The notes beneath the pieces were generated by a model that saw only the letters and a list, made by a program, of their open reading frames with translations, did no database searches and was not told the origin of the DNA. From contig CANQDR010000023.1 of the NCBI GenBank assembly GCA_947593615.1, positions 1 through 40,959 of the forward strand: a stretch of 40,959 bases of DNA, given 5' to 3'. This stretch comes from an uncultured Clostridia bacterium (GTDB lineage Bacteria; Bacillota; Clostridia; Oscillospirales; Acutalibacteraceae). Of the stretch, positions 17,433 to 25,703 are shown in pieces (within the stretch, counting starts at the first letter, position 1; each line of letters begins with the position of its first letter). Both the position numbers and the translations under genes were made by a program.

Positions 17433-17666
17433 TTGCTGATTTTACGACAGATATGTGGTTTTTCGGTACAAATCTTACCTTGCGCAATTTTATGTATATA
17501 TCCCTTTTATAATAAGTTTAAAGCAGGTAAAAACAATCTTTTTTTGGGTGTTTTTGCGGCTGTATTTGTTGTTATGGCGTCAATATTTACCTTTTTGCTG
17601 TATGTCCGCTGCCGGAAGCACTCGAGCAATATCGTACAGGGTTTCAGGATGTCGTTTTTTACATAA
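17433..17666 (+). pseudogene. N-terminal membrane part of the GHKL kinase, out of frame with the rest
   Basis: TTG 17433, nine bases after AGGGAG, opens frame 3: LLILRQICGFSVQILPCAIL, then FLGVFAAVFVVMASIFTFLL. These are hydrophobic helices typical of the sensor end of AgrC/ComD-like kinases. After LLYV (about 17603) frame 3 turns hydrophilic and ends at 17666. Frame 2 meanwhile becomes sensible from the same point (PLPEALEQYRTGFQDVVFYI) and runs on into the kinase. Restoring one base near 17603 would fuse the two, so I read this as one gene with a single-base frameshift. A sequencing error is a real alternative. Confidence 0.6.
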
Positions 17667-17671
17667 CACTT

Positions 17672-18784
17672 GTGTTTCTGCTGGTTCTTTATATTTTTTA
17701 TATTGATGCTTACATATATAAAAAAATATTTGTGTTTTTTATAATAATGAACTATGGTTTTTTAATTACTGTTTTACTAAGTATCATAAGGGACATATTT
17801 AGAATACAGCTGGTCGGAGACAAATATTTATATTATCCGATTGTGATTTTGATTAATTTTTTAGGAAATGTAGTGTTTTTCCCCCAAATGTTTTTTTTAA
17901 TGAGATACGTTAAAAGAGCTATGGAAAGCCCTATAGAAAGAAAGCAGTGGAAGCTTTTGTGGATAGTACCGGCTGCCTTTATCTTTATATTGACATTTTG
18001 TTATGAGCTGCCCAAACAGTTTGGTATGGCGGAAGAAACAATAAATGAAATTTTTATGCTTTCTGTTATATTAATTGCTTTTTTCATTTATATATGGATT
18101 TTCTATATAATAAGAACCTTTCAAAGACAGGCTGAAGAAAAAGCGCGTCTTGAACGTGTTGCAGAAAACTATCTTAAGGTTTCCGAAAATAACGCTAAAA
18201 TTAAGGAAATTTCCCATGAGATTAAGCATCATCTTAAAGCAGTTTCACTTTTTCTTAATAATAATGACTATACAGGCGCACAGAAATATATTAATACGGT
18301 TACGGAAGAAATATCTGAATTAGGCGTCGTAGAATATACGCCTCATCCGCTAATAAATTCTATTCTTACCGATTATAAGAATCGGGCACAGAAGCTTGAT
18401 ATTAAAGTAAATTATTCAGTTATTGTTTCAGAAGAACTTAATATTGATAATGCCGATATTTGCTGTTTGCTTACAAATATGCTTGAGAATGCCATTGAAT
18501 CATGTATAAATGATAAAAATTCATCATCATTTATTAATTTAAAAATACGAAGAAATGGGCAATTCCTTTTTGTCGGCTGTGAAAATTCCTTTGATGCAAG
18601 TAAGCTTAAGTATTCAAACGGCAGACTGATTTCTTCAAAAGATAACAGCAGCTTACACGGATACGGTTTGAATATTATGTCTAAAATTGCCGCGAAGTAC
18701 AATGGTCTATTCAGTACAGAAATTAAAGACGACACATTTTGTGCATTTGCAAATTTGTGTCTGTTTAATGAAAATAAATATTAG
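17672..18784 (+). CDS. GHKL sensor histidine kinase (AgrC/CitA-like), intact part
   Basis: Frame 2 from GTG 17672 gives 370 residues, but homologous-looking sequence extends upstream to about 17603, so this start is probably not the native one. Several membrane helices (about residues 1-160) precede a coiled linker. ISHEIKHHLKAVSLFL is the H-box with the phosphoacceptor His. LLTNMLENAIESC is the N-box, and SSLHGYGLNIMSKIAAKYNG is the G-box, of an HATPase_c_5 (GHKL) domain. Such kinases sense peptides or membrane-linked signals and phosphorylate LytTR-type regulators. The partner regulator follows after 19 bases. No AgrB or AgrD homologue is visible nearby. Confidence 0.85.
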   Translation: MFLLVLYIFYIDAYIYKKIFVFFIIMNYGFLITVLLSIIRDIFRIQLVGDKYLYYPIVILINFLGNVVFFPQMFFLMRYVKRAMESPIERKQWKLLWIVPAAFIFILTFCYELPKQFGMAEETINEIFMLSVILIAFFIYIWIFYIIRTFQRQAEEKARLERVAENYLKVSENNAKIKEISHEIKHHLKAVSLFLNNNDYTGAQKYINTVTEEISELGVVEYTPHPLINSILTDYKNRAQKLDIKVNYSVIVSEELNIDNADICCLLTNMLENAIESCINDKNSSSFINLKIRRNGQFLFVGCENSFDASKLKYSNGRLISSKDNSSLHGYGLNIMSKIAAKYNGLFSTEIKDDTFCAFANLCLFNENKY

Positions 18785-18803
18785 TATTAGGGAGTAATAA
18801 GCA

Positions 18804-19514
18804 ATGTACAGGATTGCTGTTTGTGATGATGAAAGTATATTTCTTGACTCAATAAGTGAAATGATAAGTTATATTATGAGTTCTAATAAAATTTCATATA
18901 CTATTGATAAATACAACAGCGGTAAACAGCTTATTGATGATTTGCAAATTCAGCCTAACAGATACGACCTTCTTTTAATTGATATAATTCTTCAAAATGA
19001 AAACGGCGTTGATATTGCAAAGCAGTTAAGAGAGTTGAAAAATAATATCACTATTATTTTTGTGACAAGTTCTGAGGATTATCTTCTTGAAGGTTATGAG
19101 GCTGAGCCTTTGGGATATATTGTTAAACCGCCCGATATCAATAAGCTTGAGCAGACAGTAATGAAAGCATACCGCAGGCTGATGCATGATTCGTTGTTAA
19201 TATGCACGACCGATGGAATTTCAAAGTTTTCGTTTGATGAAATTATGTATATTGAAGTGTTGAATAAAAAGCTTATAATGTATCTTTCAAGCAATAGAAG
19301 CATTGAATTTCAAATGCCATTAAATCAAATGCTTCCCAAGCTTCCGCCGGACAGATTTATACAATGTCACCGAAGCTATATTGTGTCTATTTCCGCAATA
19401 TTTTCAATTAAGCGCTATGAAATAATATTGAATAATTATCAAAAAATCCCTGTGAGCAAGAGAAAATATAAAGGTATTCAGGAAGCACTGCTTCATTATG
19501 CTGTAAGATTATAA
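18804..19514 (+). CDS. LytTR family response regulator
   Basis: A 236-residue AgrA/LytR-type regulator. The receiver domain has the acidic pair (AVCDDESIF), the phosphoacceptor Asp in LLLIDIILQNENGVDIA, and the conserved Lys in LGYIVKPPD. The C-terminal LytTR DNA-binding domain shows its usual pattern: FDEIMYIEVLNKKLIMYLSS, then LPPDRFIQCHRSYIVS and IPVSKRKYKG. LytTR proteins bind tandem 9-base repeats and often control cell-envelope, autolysin or peptide-signalling genes. The gene sits between its kinase (19 bases upstream) and a secreted wall protein (50 bases downstream), so that protein is a plausible co-regulated product. AGGGAG precedes the ATG. Confidence 0.95.
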   Translation: MYRIAVCDDESIFLDSISEMISYIMSSNKISYTIDKYNSGKQLIDDLQIQPNRYDLLLIDIILQNENGVDIAKQLRELKNNITIIFVTSSEDYLLEGYEAEPLGYIVKPPDINKLEQTVMKAYRRLMHDSLLICTTDGISKFSFDEIMYIEVLNKKLIMYLSSNRSIEFQMPLNQMLPKLPPDRFIQCHRSYIVSISAIFSIKRYEIILNNYQKIPVSKRKYKGIQEALLHYAVRL

Positions 19515-19564
19515 AATAAAATATTTTTATAATCAAAAAATCTAAAATGAAGGAGGATAATTTT

Positions 19565-21949
19565 ATGTATAAGAAAATTATATCATCCGTTATTTGCACT
19601 GTATTTATTTTTACAACATTTACAGCAGGAGTATCGGCAAAAAATATTACCGATAAAGCTGTTGGAGCAGCCGCATCATATTCAGATAATATTACACCTG
19701 ATTTTAATACTGATACTGATAGTTTACTGCTGGTTGACACGGAAACTGATGAGGTTGTCTATTCAAAAAATTCCGATACTGCAAGGCCAATCGGCTCTAC
19801 AACAAAGATCATGACCTACATAGTTGTTGCAGATGCAATAGATGACCTTAAAAATACTGAAATGGTAATAGAGCCCAAACCGATTGAGGACATTAAAGGA
19901 CTGGATGCGTCGGTTGCAGGACTTGAAAATCATATGGGGGAAAGCTTTTCTGTGCTTGATATACTTTACGGAATGATGGTTCCGTCCGGCTGTGACGCTG
20001 CGCAGGAGCTGGCATATTTTGTAGGAAACGGTGATGCAGGCAGCTTTATTGAGATGATGAATAAGAAAGCTGAAGAGCTTGGCTGTACCAATACGCATTT
20101 TAATGATGCTTCGGGACTGTCGTATGAGAATCATTACTCCACCGCCGAAGATATGTATAAAATTACAAAATATGCGCTTACTTTGCCGTATTTTACCGAC
20201 GTAGTAAGTACAGAATTCTATACCTTAAAGGGTGATACGGCACCGCTTATTAATACGAACTATCTGATTGATTACGTAAACGGCGGAAGCTATTATTATC
20301 AGTATGCCACAGGAGTAAAGACAGGATATACCGACGCTGCCGGAAAATGCCTTGTATCAACCGCAAAAAAAGGAGATACAGAGCTTATGTGTGTAGCGTT
20401 GGGCGCAAAATATGGTGCGGAATCAAATTATGTAAACTATGCAATGACAGATTCCAAAAAACTGTATGAATGGGCATTTGATACCTTTACTGAAAATATT
20501 AATATAAAGGTTGATAAGAGATTTAAGTCCGTACAGCTCGGCTCGCAAGTGCAGATTAACGCTGAAATTACAGACAGCAATATTGACGCTGTTCCTGAAA
20601 TCACATGGACATCGTCAAATACTGATGTTGCAACAGTTGACGAAAACGGGGTTGTAACTGCTCATTCAATGGGTGAGGCACAGATTAAAGCGGAAACACA
20701 GACAGGCAACTTTGATGTATGCAGTGTAGCCTGCGGTTATTATAACGGCATTGATGTGACATCACGCTGCGGCGACTATACAAGCGGAGAGAAAGAACCC
20801 GTTGACTGGGCGGCGGTTAAAGGATACGGAATGGATTTTGCAATTATTCGTGCAGGATGGGGTTCAGAGGATTATCCGAACCAGAATGATGCAAGTTTCG
20901 TTGAAAATGTAAAGGGTGCAGTTGAAAACGGTATTCCGTTCGGACTTAATTTTGTTGCATATGCTGTCGATAAAGAAACTGCAAAACTTGAAGCAGAATA
21001 TCTGCTCAGAGAAATTGAGGACTATATTCCCGAATATTCCGATTTTATGGCCTTGCCGATTTCGTATAATATGAGTGACAGCCAATATGCTGAGCTTACA
21101 GCGGAGCAGACAACTGAAATAGCGCTTGAATTCAATCGTGTGATGAATGAACACGGATATAAAACTATGTGTTATGCAAATAAGACTGTATTTAATAATA
21201 TTGATATAGCGGCGCTGAAAAATTCAGGAATGAAACTTTGGTATGCCTATTATCCATATGAGTTTAATTTTTCACAGTCAATAAAGATAAACGATGTATA
21301 TACGCCCGATGTATGGCAGTACAGAACCGACGGATATATTCCCGAGGCCTCAGAGGACAGCAGAACAAGACAGAGTATTATTTATATGCTGAGTTCTGAG
21401 CTTGACCGTTTTGCCGCTCCTGAAATTTCTGCTGAACAGCTTAACGGTGAGAAGGCTGTTAAGATTTCTTGGTCACAGGTCGATTATGAAACATCAGGTT
21501 ATGCAATATACAGAAAATCCGCTAACAATGAGGAGCTTGAAAAAATTGCGGAGGTAAGTTCATCAGAATCGAATTATACAGATACTGACCTTAATTGGAA
21601 CGATTGTTATACATACTATGTTGCGGCAAAAGCAACAGATTTTCTTGATAAAACATATGAGAAAGAAATACTTGGTGTGTGTGATTATGAGGTTACCGTT
21701 ATAAACCCAGAACTGACTATTGTTTATGGTGACGTGGATACAGATGGCAGAATTACAGTGATGGACGCTACTTTAATTCAGAAAGCAGGAGTTGACATTG
21801 AAACTTTCAACAATACTCAGGCAATTCTTGCTGATGTGAATCAGGACGGCATTGTTTCAATTTTAGACGCTACATTGATTCAGAAATATCTTGCAGAAAT
21901 AGCTTACGGTGAGGGTGTTGTCGGTCAGCCGTATTCTGTAAATTCTTAG
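19565..21949 (+). CDS. Dockerin-bearing cell-wall protein: S11 carboxypeptidase + Ig-like + altered GH25 + Fn3-like
   Basis: The start is ATG 19565, eight bases after AAGGAGG; an in-frame ATG at 19547 precedes that site. The product has 794 residues. Signal peptide: MYKKIISSVICTVFIFTTF. An S11 D-Ala-D-Ala carboxypeptidase domain has S78-T-T-K81 and K252-T-G; the middle SxN motif reads S141-G-C. A Big_2 Ig-like domain covers about 320-385 (ITWTSSNTDVATVDENGVVT). A GH25-like barrel covers about 395-600 (GIDVTSRCGD, MDFAIIRAGWG, DVWQYRTDGYIP). Its catalytic DxE pair is replaced by N502-M-S504 in ISYNMSDS. An Fn3-like domain follows. A type I dockerin ends it, with two Ca-binding repeats (GDVDTDGRITVMDATLIQKA, ADVNQDGIVSILDATLIQKY). 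The carboxypeptidase trims peptidoglycan stems, while GH25 may only bind the wall. The dockerin would attach it to a cohesin scaffold. Confidence 0.9.
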   Translation: MYKKIISSVICTVFIFTTFTAGVSAKNITDKAVGAAASYSDNITPDFNTDTDSLLLVDTETDEVVYSKNSDTARPIGSTTKIMTYIVVADAIDDLKNTEMVIEPKPIEDIKGLDASVAGLENHMGESFSVLDILYGMMVPSGCDAAQELAYFVGNGDAGSFIEMMNKKAEELGCTNTHFNDASGLSYENHYSTAEDMYKITKYALTLPYFTDVVSTEFYTLKGDTAPLINTNYLIDYVNGGSYYYQYATGVKTGYTDAAGKCLVSTAKKGDTELMCVALGAKYGAESNYVNYAMTDSKKLYEWAFDTFTENINIKVDKRFKSVQLGSQVQINAEITDSNIDAVPEITWTSSNTDVATVDENGVVTAHSMGEAQIKAETQTGNFDVCSVACGYYNGIDVTSRCGDYTSGEKEPVDWAAVKGYGMDFAIIRAGWGSEDYPNQNDASFVENVKGAVENGIPFGLNFVAYAVDKETAKLEAEYLLREIEDYIPEYSDFMALPISYNMSDSQYAELTAEQTTEIALEFNRVMNEHGYKTMCYANKTVFNNIDIAALKNSGMKLWYAYYPYEFNFSQSIKINDVYTPDVWQYRTDGYIPEASEDSRTRQSIIYMLSSELDRFAAPEISAEQLNGEKAVKISWSQVDYETSGYAIYRKSANNEELEKIAEVSSSESNYTDTDLNWNDCYTYYVAAKATDFLDKTYEKEILGVCDYEVTVINPELTIVYGDVDTDGRITVMDATLIQKAGVDIETFNNTQAILADVNQDGIVSILDATLIQKYLAEIAYGEGVVGQPYSVNS

Positions 21950-21970
21950 ATAAATATTTATGTTAATTTA

Positions 21971-21997
21971 TAGGGGCGGATATTAAATTCGCCCCTA
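21971..21997 (+). terminator. Hairpin after the dockerin protein
   Basis: TAGGGGCG (21971-21978) pairs perfectly with CGCCCCTA (21990-21997). The downstream sequence is AT-rich but not a clean U-tract, so it is a weaker terminator call. It is the first stop signal after the operon promoter at 17373. Confidence 0.5.
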
Positions 21998-22016
21998 AAA
22001 TAATATTACAGCCGGC

Positions 22017-22046
22017 AAAAAAGGCACCGCAGAATTCTGCGGTGCC
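22017..22046 (-). terminator. Terminator of the pdaB-like gene, a perfect 24-bp palindrome
   Basis: GGCACCGCAGAATTCTGCGGTGCC at 22023-22046 is an exact palindrome. On the minus strand it is followed by TTTTTT (22017-22022), which makes a textbook Rho-independent terminator for the leftward gene ending at 22103. It faces the hairpin at 21971 in a convergent gene pair. Confidence 0.9.
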
Positions 22047-22102
22047 TGAGATTGTATATAGCCTTAAGTTTTAATAAAGAATTTTATTTTCGGTTCTTTG
22101 CA

Positions 22103-22906
22103 TTAATTATTTGCTGTTGAAGTCTGAGCTGCCGTTGAGCTTTCCTTTGCGCACATTTTACCCTGAACATCGGTATAGTAATCGCCCTTTAACAGAATTT
22201 GGGAAATAGGGACTATTTCGTAACCCTTTTCTTTTATACCTTCAATTACCATTGGAAGCGCCTCCGGAGTGTTTGTAGCACCGTTGTGCATAAGAATAAT
22301 ACTGCCGTCCTTAATTTTGTTAACGACATTTTTTGTAATCTGCTCAGGTGTCGGGTCTTTCCAGTCAAGAGAATCAACGTCCCACTGAACGCAATACATA
22401 TTACAGCCGTTTACCGATTTTACAACATCGTTATTGTAATCGCCGTACGGTGCACGGAACAGCGTCGGAGTTTTTCCCGTGATCTTCTTTATTTTCTCAT
22501 TGCACGCCTGAATTTGTCCTGACATATCGCTTGTGGACATCTGCGTCATATGGGGATGAGTATTGCTGTGATTTCCTATGTCGTGACCTTTTGCGGCGAT
22601 TTGTTTTACGCTGTCGGGAAATTTCTCAACCCAGTCGCCGACGAGAAAAAATGTACATTTTACTTTGTATTTATCAAGAGTTTCAAGCAAACCCTCCGTC
22701 TGTTCGTTTCCCCAAGCGGCGTCAAATGAAAGCGCGACCTGTTTTTTAGAGGTATCAACGCAGTATATGGGGATTTCACGAGGCGTATTTGCCGTCTGAA
22801 CTGCCTTTACAGTTGATGTTATGGCAATCGTGCCTGCCAGAATTCCTATTAAAAGACAAAAACCAATTGATATAAGATTACGTTTTGTTAGTATTAATAA
22901 ACGCAT
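22103..22906 (-). CDS. Polysaccharide deacetylase, PdaB-like (CE4/NodB domain)
   Basis: A 267-residue protein with an N-terminal membrane anchor (SIGFCLLIGILAGTIAITST) and a NodB deacetylase domain. The motifs are VALSFDAAWGNEQT (motif 1, in the SFDxxWG form typical of PdaB), GNHSNTHPHM (motif 2, metal-binding His), FRAPYGDYN (motif 3), WDVDSLDW (motif 4) and IILMHNG (motif 5). PdaB-type enzymes act on peptidoglycan N-acetyl groups and are needed for spore cortex integrity in Bacillus. The same role here is inference. The first motif has lost the double Asp of active CE4 enzymes (DD to DA), as in PdaB. A hairpin just upstream pairs with its ribosome-binding site (GGAGGGG). Confidence 0.85.
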   Translation of the reverse strand: MRLLILTKRNLISIGFCLLIGILAGTIAITSTVKAVQTANTPREIPIYCVDTSKKQVALSFDAAWGNEQTEGLLETLDKYKVKCTFFLVGDWVEKFPDSVKQIAAKGHDIGNHSNTHPHMTQMSTSDMSGQIQACNEKIKKITGKTPTLFRAPYGDYNNDVVKSVNGCNMYCVQWDVDSLDWKDPTPEQITKNVVNKIKDGSIILMHNGATNTPEALPMVIEGIKEKGYEIVPISQILLKGDYYTDVQGKMCAKESSTAAQTSTANN

Positions 22907-22908
22907 AA

Positions 22909-22940
22909 AATCCCCTCCACTTGATTATATGAAGGGGATT
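22909..22940 (-). promoter_or_regulatory. Hairpin that covers the pdaB-like ribosome-binding site
   Basis: On the minus strand AATCCCCTTCA (22940-22930) pairs with TGGAGGGGATT (22919-22909) over 11 bp, with one T-G pair and a 10-base loop. The right arm contains the GGAGGGG ribosome-binding site of the gene starting at 22906. The hairpin lies between the cysS stop and pdaB-like start. It could either end part of the cysS transcripts or keep translation of the next gene low on the long transcript. Confidence 0.6.
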
Positions 22941-22965
22941 GATTTATATGACCTGAAGCAAAAAT

Positions 22966-24381
22966 TTAATTATTTTCAAAGTGCCATTTAATGCCGTCCT
23001 TTGTATCCTCCAGCACGACATTCATTTCCTTTAGCTTATCTCTGATTGCGTCGGCCGTTGCCCAGTCCTTTTCCGAGCGGGCTTTTGCGCGCTTTTCAAT
23101 CAGTTCTTCAATCTCTGAGCTTATCTCATTTTCTGCGCTGTCGGCTTCTTTGGCACAAGGCTCATTACCTATAAGATTAAGTGAAAGCACTTTGTCAAGT
23201 TCACCGATTACATATAGCTTTGTTGCGTCATCTGCATCTGCTTTGAGCACGTCATAAACACATGTAAGACCGAGCGAGGTGTTAAGGTCATTATCAAGTG
23301 CAGATTTGAACGTGTCTATCAGCGTCTGAGCCTTTTTCAAATCGGGAGTACCGTCATTTGATAAAGCCGAAATCCTTTTAATTAGCTTGTCATAAGCCTT
23401 TGCTGTATTGTCAAGGCTGTCATAAGTGAAAGTAAGCGGCTTGCGGTAATGGCTTTGCAGACAGAACATTCTGTAAACTATCGGATTATAGCCTTTGCTT
23501 TCAAGAAGAGAAACCGTAAGAAAATCTCCTTTTGATTTGCTCATTTTTCCTCTTGCATCATTAAGATGAAGAACGTGGAACCAGTATTTGCACCACTTAT
23601 GACCGAGATATGCTTCACTTTGTGCAATTTCATTGGTATGATGGGGGAAAGCGTTGTCAATTCCTCCGCAGTGAATGTCAAGATATTCGCCGTTGTGTTT
23701 GCAACTTATTGCAGAACATTCAATGTGCCAGCCCGGATATCCAAGTCCCCAGGGACTTTCCCATTTAAGCTCCTGAGAGTCGAACTTTGATTTTGTAAAC
23801 CAGAGAACAAAATCTGCCTTGTTGCGTTTGTTTTCATCCTCTTCAACGCTGTCACGGACACCTACGGCAAGGTCGTCTTCATTCATATTTCCGAATACAT
23901 AGTAGCTGTCAAGCTTTGAAGTGTCAAAATACACGTTTCCGCCTGCAATATACGCATAACCCTTCTCAAGAAGTACAGAAACCATTTCAATAAACTCATC
24001 AATACAGTTTGTGGCAGGCTCAACAACGTCGGGACATTTTATATTAAGTTTTTCGCAGTCTGAGAAAAAAGCGTCAGTATAAAATTTTGCAATTTCAAGA
24101 ACGGTTTTGTGTTCCCGCCTTGCGCCTGCAAGCATTTTGTCCTCACCTGTATCGGCATCGCTTGTAAGGTGGCCCACGTCGGTAATATTCATTACACGCT
24201 TTACGTCATAGCCTGCAAAGCGAAGATACTTTTCAAGAACATCCTCCATAATATATGTGCGGAGGTTGCCGATATGGGCATAATGATAAACAGTAGGGCC
24301 GCAGGTGTACATATTCACTTTGCCCTCTGTGTGGGGAATAAATTCCTGCCTTGTCTGTCCGAGAGAGTTATATAAAATCAT
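22966..24381 (-). CDS. cysS: Cysteinyl-tRNA synthetase
   Basis: A 471-residue class I aminoacyl-tRNA synthetase that charges tRNA-Cys. The HIGH motif appears as [10 protein letters not shown] (residues 36-39) and KMSKS as [14 protein letters not shown]. The zinc ligands that select cysteine are present: [10 protein letters not shown] near residue 27, then WHIECSAI and the [17 protein letters not shown] segment. Length is normal for bacterial CysS. The start at 24381 has AAGGAG eight bases upstream. It follows cysE by only 5 bases, so cysteine synthesis and charging are co-expressed, a common pairing in Firmicutes. No T-box leader is present, since cysE sits directly upstream. Confidence 0.98.
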   Translation of the reverse strand: MILYNSLGQTRQEFIPHTEGKVNMYTCGPTVYHYAHIGNLRTYIMEDVLEKYLRFAGYDVKRVMNITDVGHLTSDADTGEDKMLAGARREHKTVLEIAKFYTDAFFSDCEKLNIKCPDVVEPATNCIDEFIEMVSVLLEKGYAYIAGGNVYFDTSKLDSYYVFGNMNEDDLAVGVRDSVEEDENKRNKADFVLWFTKSKFDSQELKWESPWGLGYPGWHIECSAISCKHNGEYLDIHCGGIDNAFPHHTNEIAQSEAYLGHKWCKYWFHVLHLNDARGKMSKSKGDFLTVSLLESKGYNPIVYRMFCLQSHYRKPLTFTYDSLDNTAKAYDKLIKRISALSNDGTPDLKKAQTLIDTFKSALDNDLNTSLGLTCVYDVLKADADDATKLYVIGELDKVLSLNLIGNEPCAKEADSAENEISSEIEELIEKRAKARSEKDWATADAIRDKLKEMNVVLEDTKDGIKWHFENN

Positions 24382-24386
24382 TTTGG

Positions 24387-25034
24387 TTACTCCTTATTGT
24401 CAGCGTTTTTAAGCTCATCAATTTCTTTTTTGAGAACAAATATTTTGTGCTCAAGGTTGCAAAGCGCGAGAGCAACAGGGTCAGAAACGTGAATCTGGTC
24501 AAGTGTTTCACTTCTTATTCCGTTTACCTTTACAACTCTTGCCGGAACGCCTACCGCCGTAGCGTTAGGGGGAACTTCGCTTAAAACGACCGCTCCTGCG
24601 GCAATTCTTGCATTATCACCGACTGTAAACGGACCGAGTACCTTTGCGCCTGCTCCTACAAGCACATTGTTGCCAAGAGTAGGGTGGCGCTTTCCTGTGT
24701 CTTTTCCCGTACCGCCGAGCGTTACATTTTGATATATTGTGCAGTTATCACCTATAACGGTGGTTTCTCCGATGACAACACCCATACCGTGGTCAATGAA
24801 CAGTCCTTTGCCTATTGTAGCGCCGGGATGGATTTCAATTCCGGTTTTATGTCGGCTCCTTTGTGAAATCCAGCGTGCGATAAATTTATGATTGTGTTTA
24901 TAAAACCAGCTGGCTTTTCTATGCGACCTTACTGCCTTAAAGCCCGAATATAGGAAAAAAACCTCTGTTTTGCTTCTGGCAGCGGGGTCACGTTCAAGCA
25001 CAGCGTTAATATCAGCTTTTAATGTGTCAAACAA
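24387..25034 (-). CDS. cysE: Serine O-acetyltransferase
   Basis: A 215-residue enzyme that makes O-acetylserine from serine and acetyl-CoA, the first step of cysteine synthesis. The C-terminal half is a left-handed beta-helix of hexapeptide repeats: IHPGATIGKGLFIDHGMGVV, IGDNCTIYQNVTLGGTG and AGAKVLGPFTVGDNARIAAG. The catalytic His/Asp region (DHGMGVVIGE) and the substrate loop GKRHPTLGNNV are intact. It resembles the short EpsC-type CysE of clostridia, which lacks the long N-terminal domain. The start is a TTG at 25034, with GGAAG upstream. It lies between pgsA (36 bases upstream) and cysS (5 bases downstream). Confidence 0.96.
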   Translation of the reverse strand: MFDTLKADINAVLERDPAARSKTEVFFLYSGFKAVRSHRKASWFYKHNHKFIARWISQRSRHKTGIEIHPGATIGKGLFIDHGMGVVIGETTVIGDNCTIYQNVTLGGTGKDTGKRHPTLGNNVLVGAGAKVLGPFTVGDNARIAAGAVVLSEVPPNATAVGVPARVVKVNGIRSETLDQIHVSDPVALALCNLEHKIFVLKKEIDELKNADNKE

Positions 25035-25070
25035 ATTATCACTTCCGAACAGTGAATATTTTTATTTTCA

Positions 25071-25661
25071 TTATTTTTCTAAAATAAAATGCTTGTTTTG
25101 CATAATATAAATAATACCTGAAATGACGGCAAGCAATGCTGAAATCCATATCAAAATCTCGCCGGTAATTGCGAATACAAAATTGAGAATACCATAAAAT
25201 TCAGAAGAAAAAGTAATTCCGATATCAGGCAAATCAAGAATAAACTGCATAAATAAAATTGCAATTATTGCAATCATCTGGGAAACAGTTTTAATTTTTC
25301 CCCATATATTGGCGGCGACAACTTTACCTTTAGATGCGGCAACAAGCCGAACCGAAGTTACCGTGAATTCTCTGAACAGAACTATTATTACGGCTACACA
25401 GTCGCAGTAGCCGTTTTGAACAAAACAGAGAAGCGCTGCAAGAACAAGAATTTTGTCAGCGAGCGGGTCTGCAAATTTACCGAAGTCAGTCACAAGATTT
25501 CTTTTCCTTGCAATTTTACCGTCGAACATATCGGTAACAGATGCGATAGCAAATATTATCAAAGCCACTATGTGATTCAGCGGAAAATCAATCAGTATTG
25601 CGGCTATAAAAAGAGGTACAAGGGCAATACGCCCTATTGTCAGTTTATTAGGTAAATTCAT
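25071..25661 (-). CDS. pgsA: CDP-diacylglycerol-glycerol-3-phosphate 3-phosphatidyltransferase
   Basis: A 196-residue membrane enzyme that makes phosphatidylglycerophosphate, the committed step to phosphatidylglycerol and cardiolipin. The CDP-alcohol phosphatidyltransferase signature DGx2ARx8Gx3Dx3D is complete in DGKIARKRNLVTDFGKFADP followed by LADK. MNLPNKLTIGRIALVPLFIA is the usual N-terminus, and hydrophobic helices fill the rest. The start at 25661 has GGAAGG upstream. It follows rimO by 42 bases. The rimO-pgsA linkage is common in Firmicutes. Confidence 0.95.
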   Translation of the reverse strand: MNLPNKLTIGRIALVPLFIAAILIDFPLNHIVALIIFAIASVTDMFDGKIARKRNLVTDFGKFADPLADKILVLAALLCFVQNGYCDCVAVIIVLFREFTVTSVRLVAASKGKVVAANIWGKIKTVSQMIAIIAILFMQFILDLPDIGITFSSEFYGILNFVFAITGEILIWISALLAVISGIIYIMQNKHFILEK

Positions 25662-25703
25662 TTTGTTGCCTTCCGAATATATTAAAATCTAACGCGATTT
25701 ATG

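Noticed and set aside
24997..25070. T-box or S-box riboswitch upstream of cysE-cysS
   Set aside because: Only 36 bases separate pgsA from cysE, too few for a T-box, and no anti-terminator structure is present.
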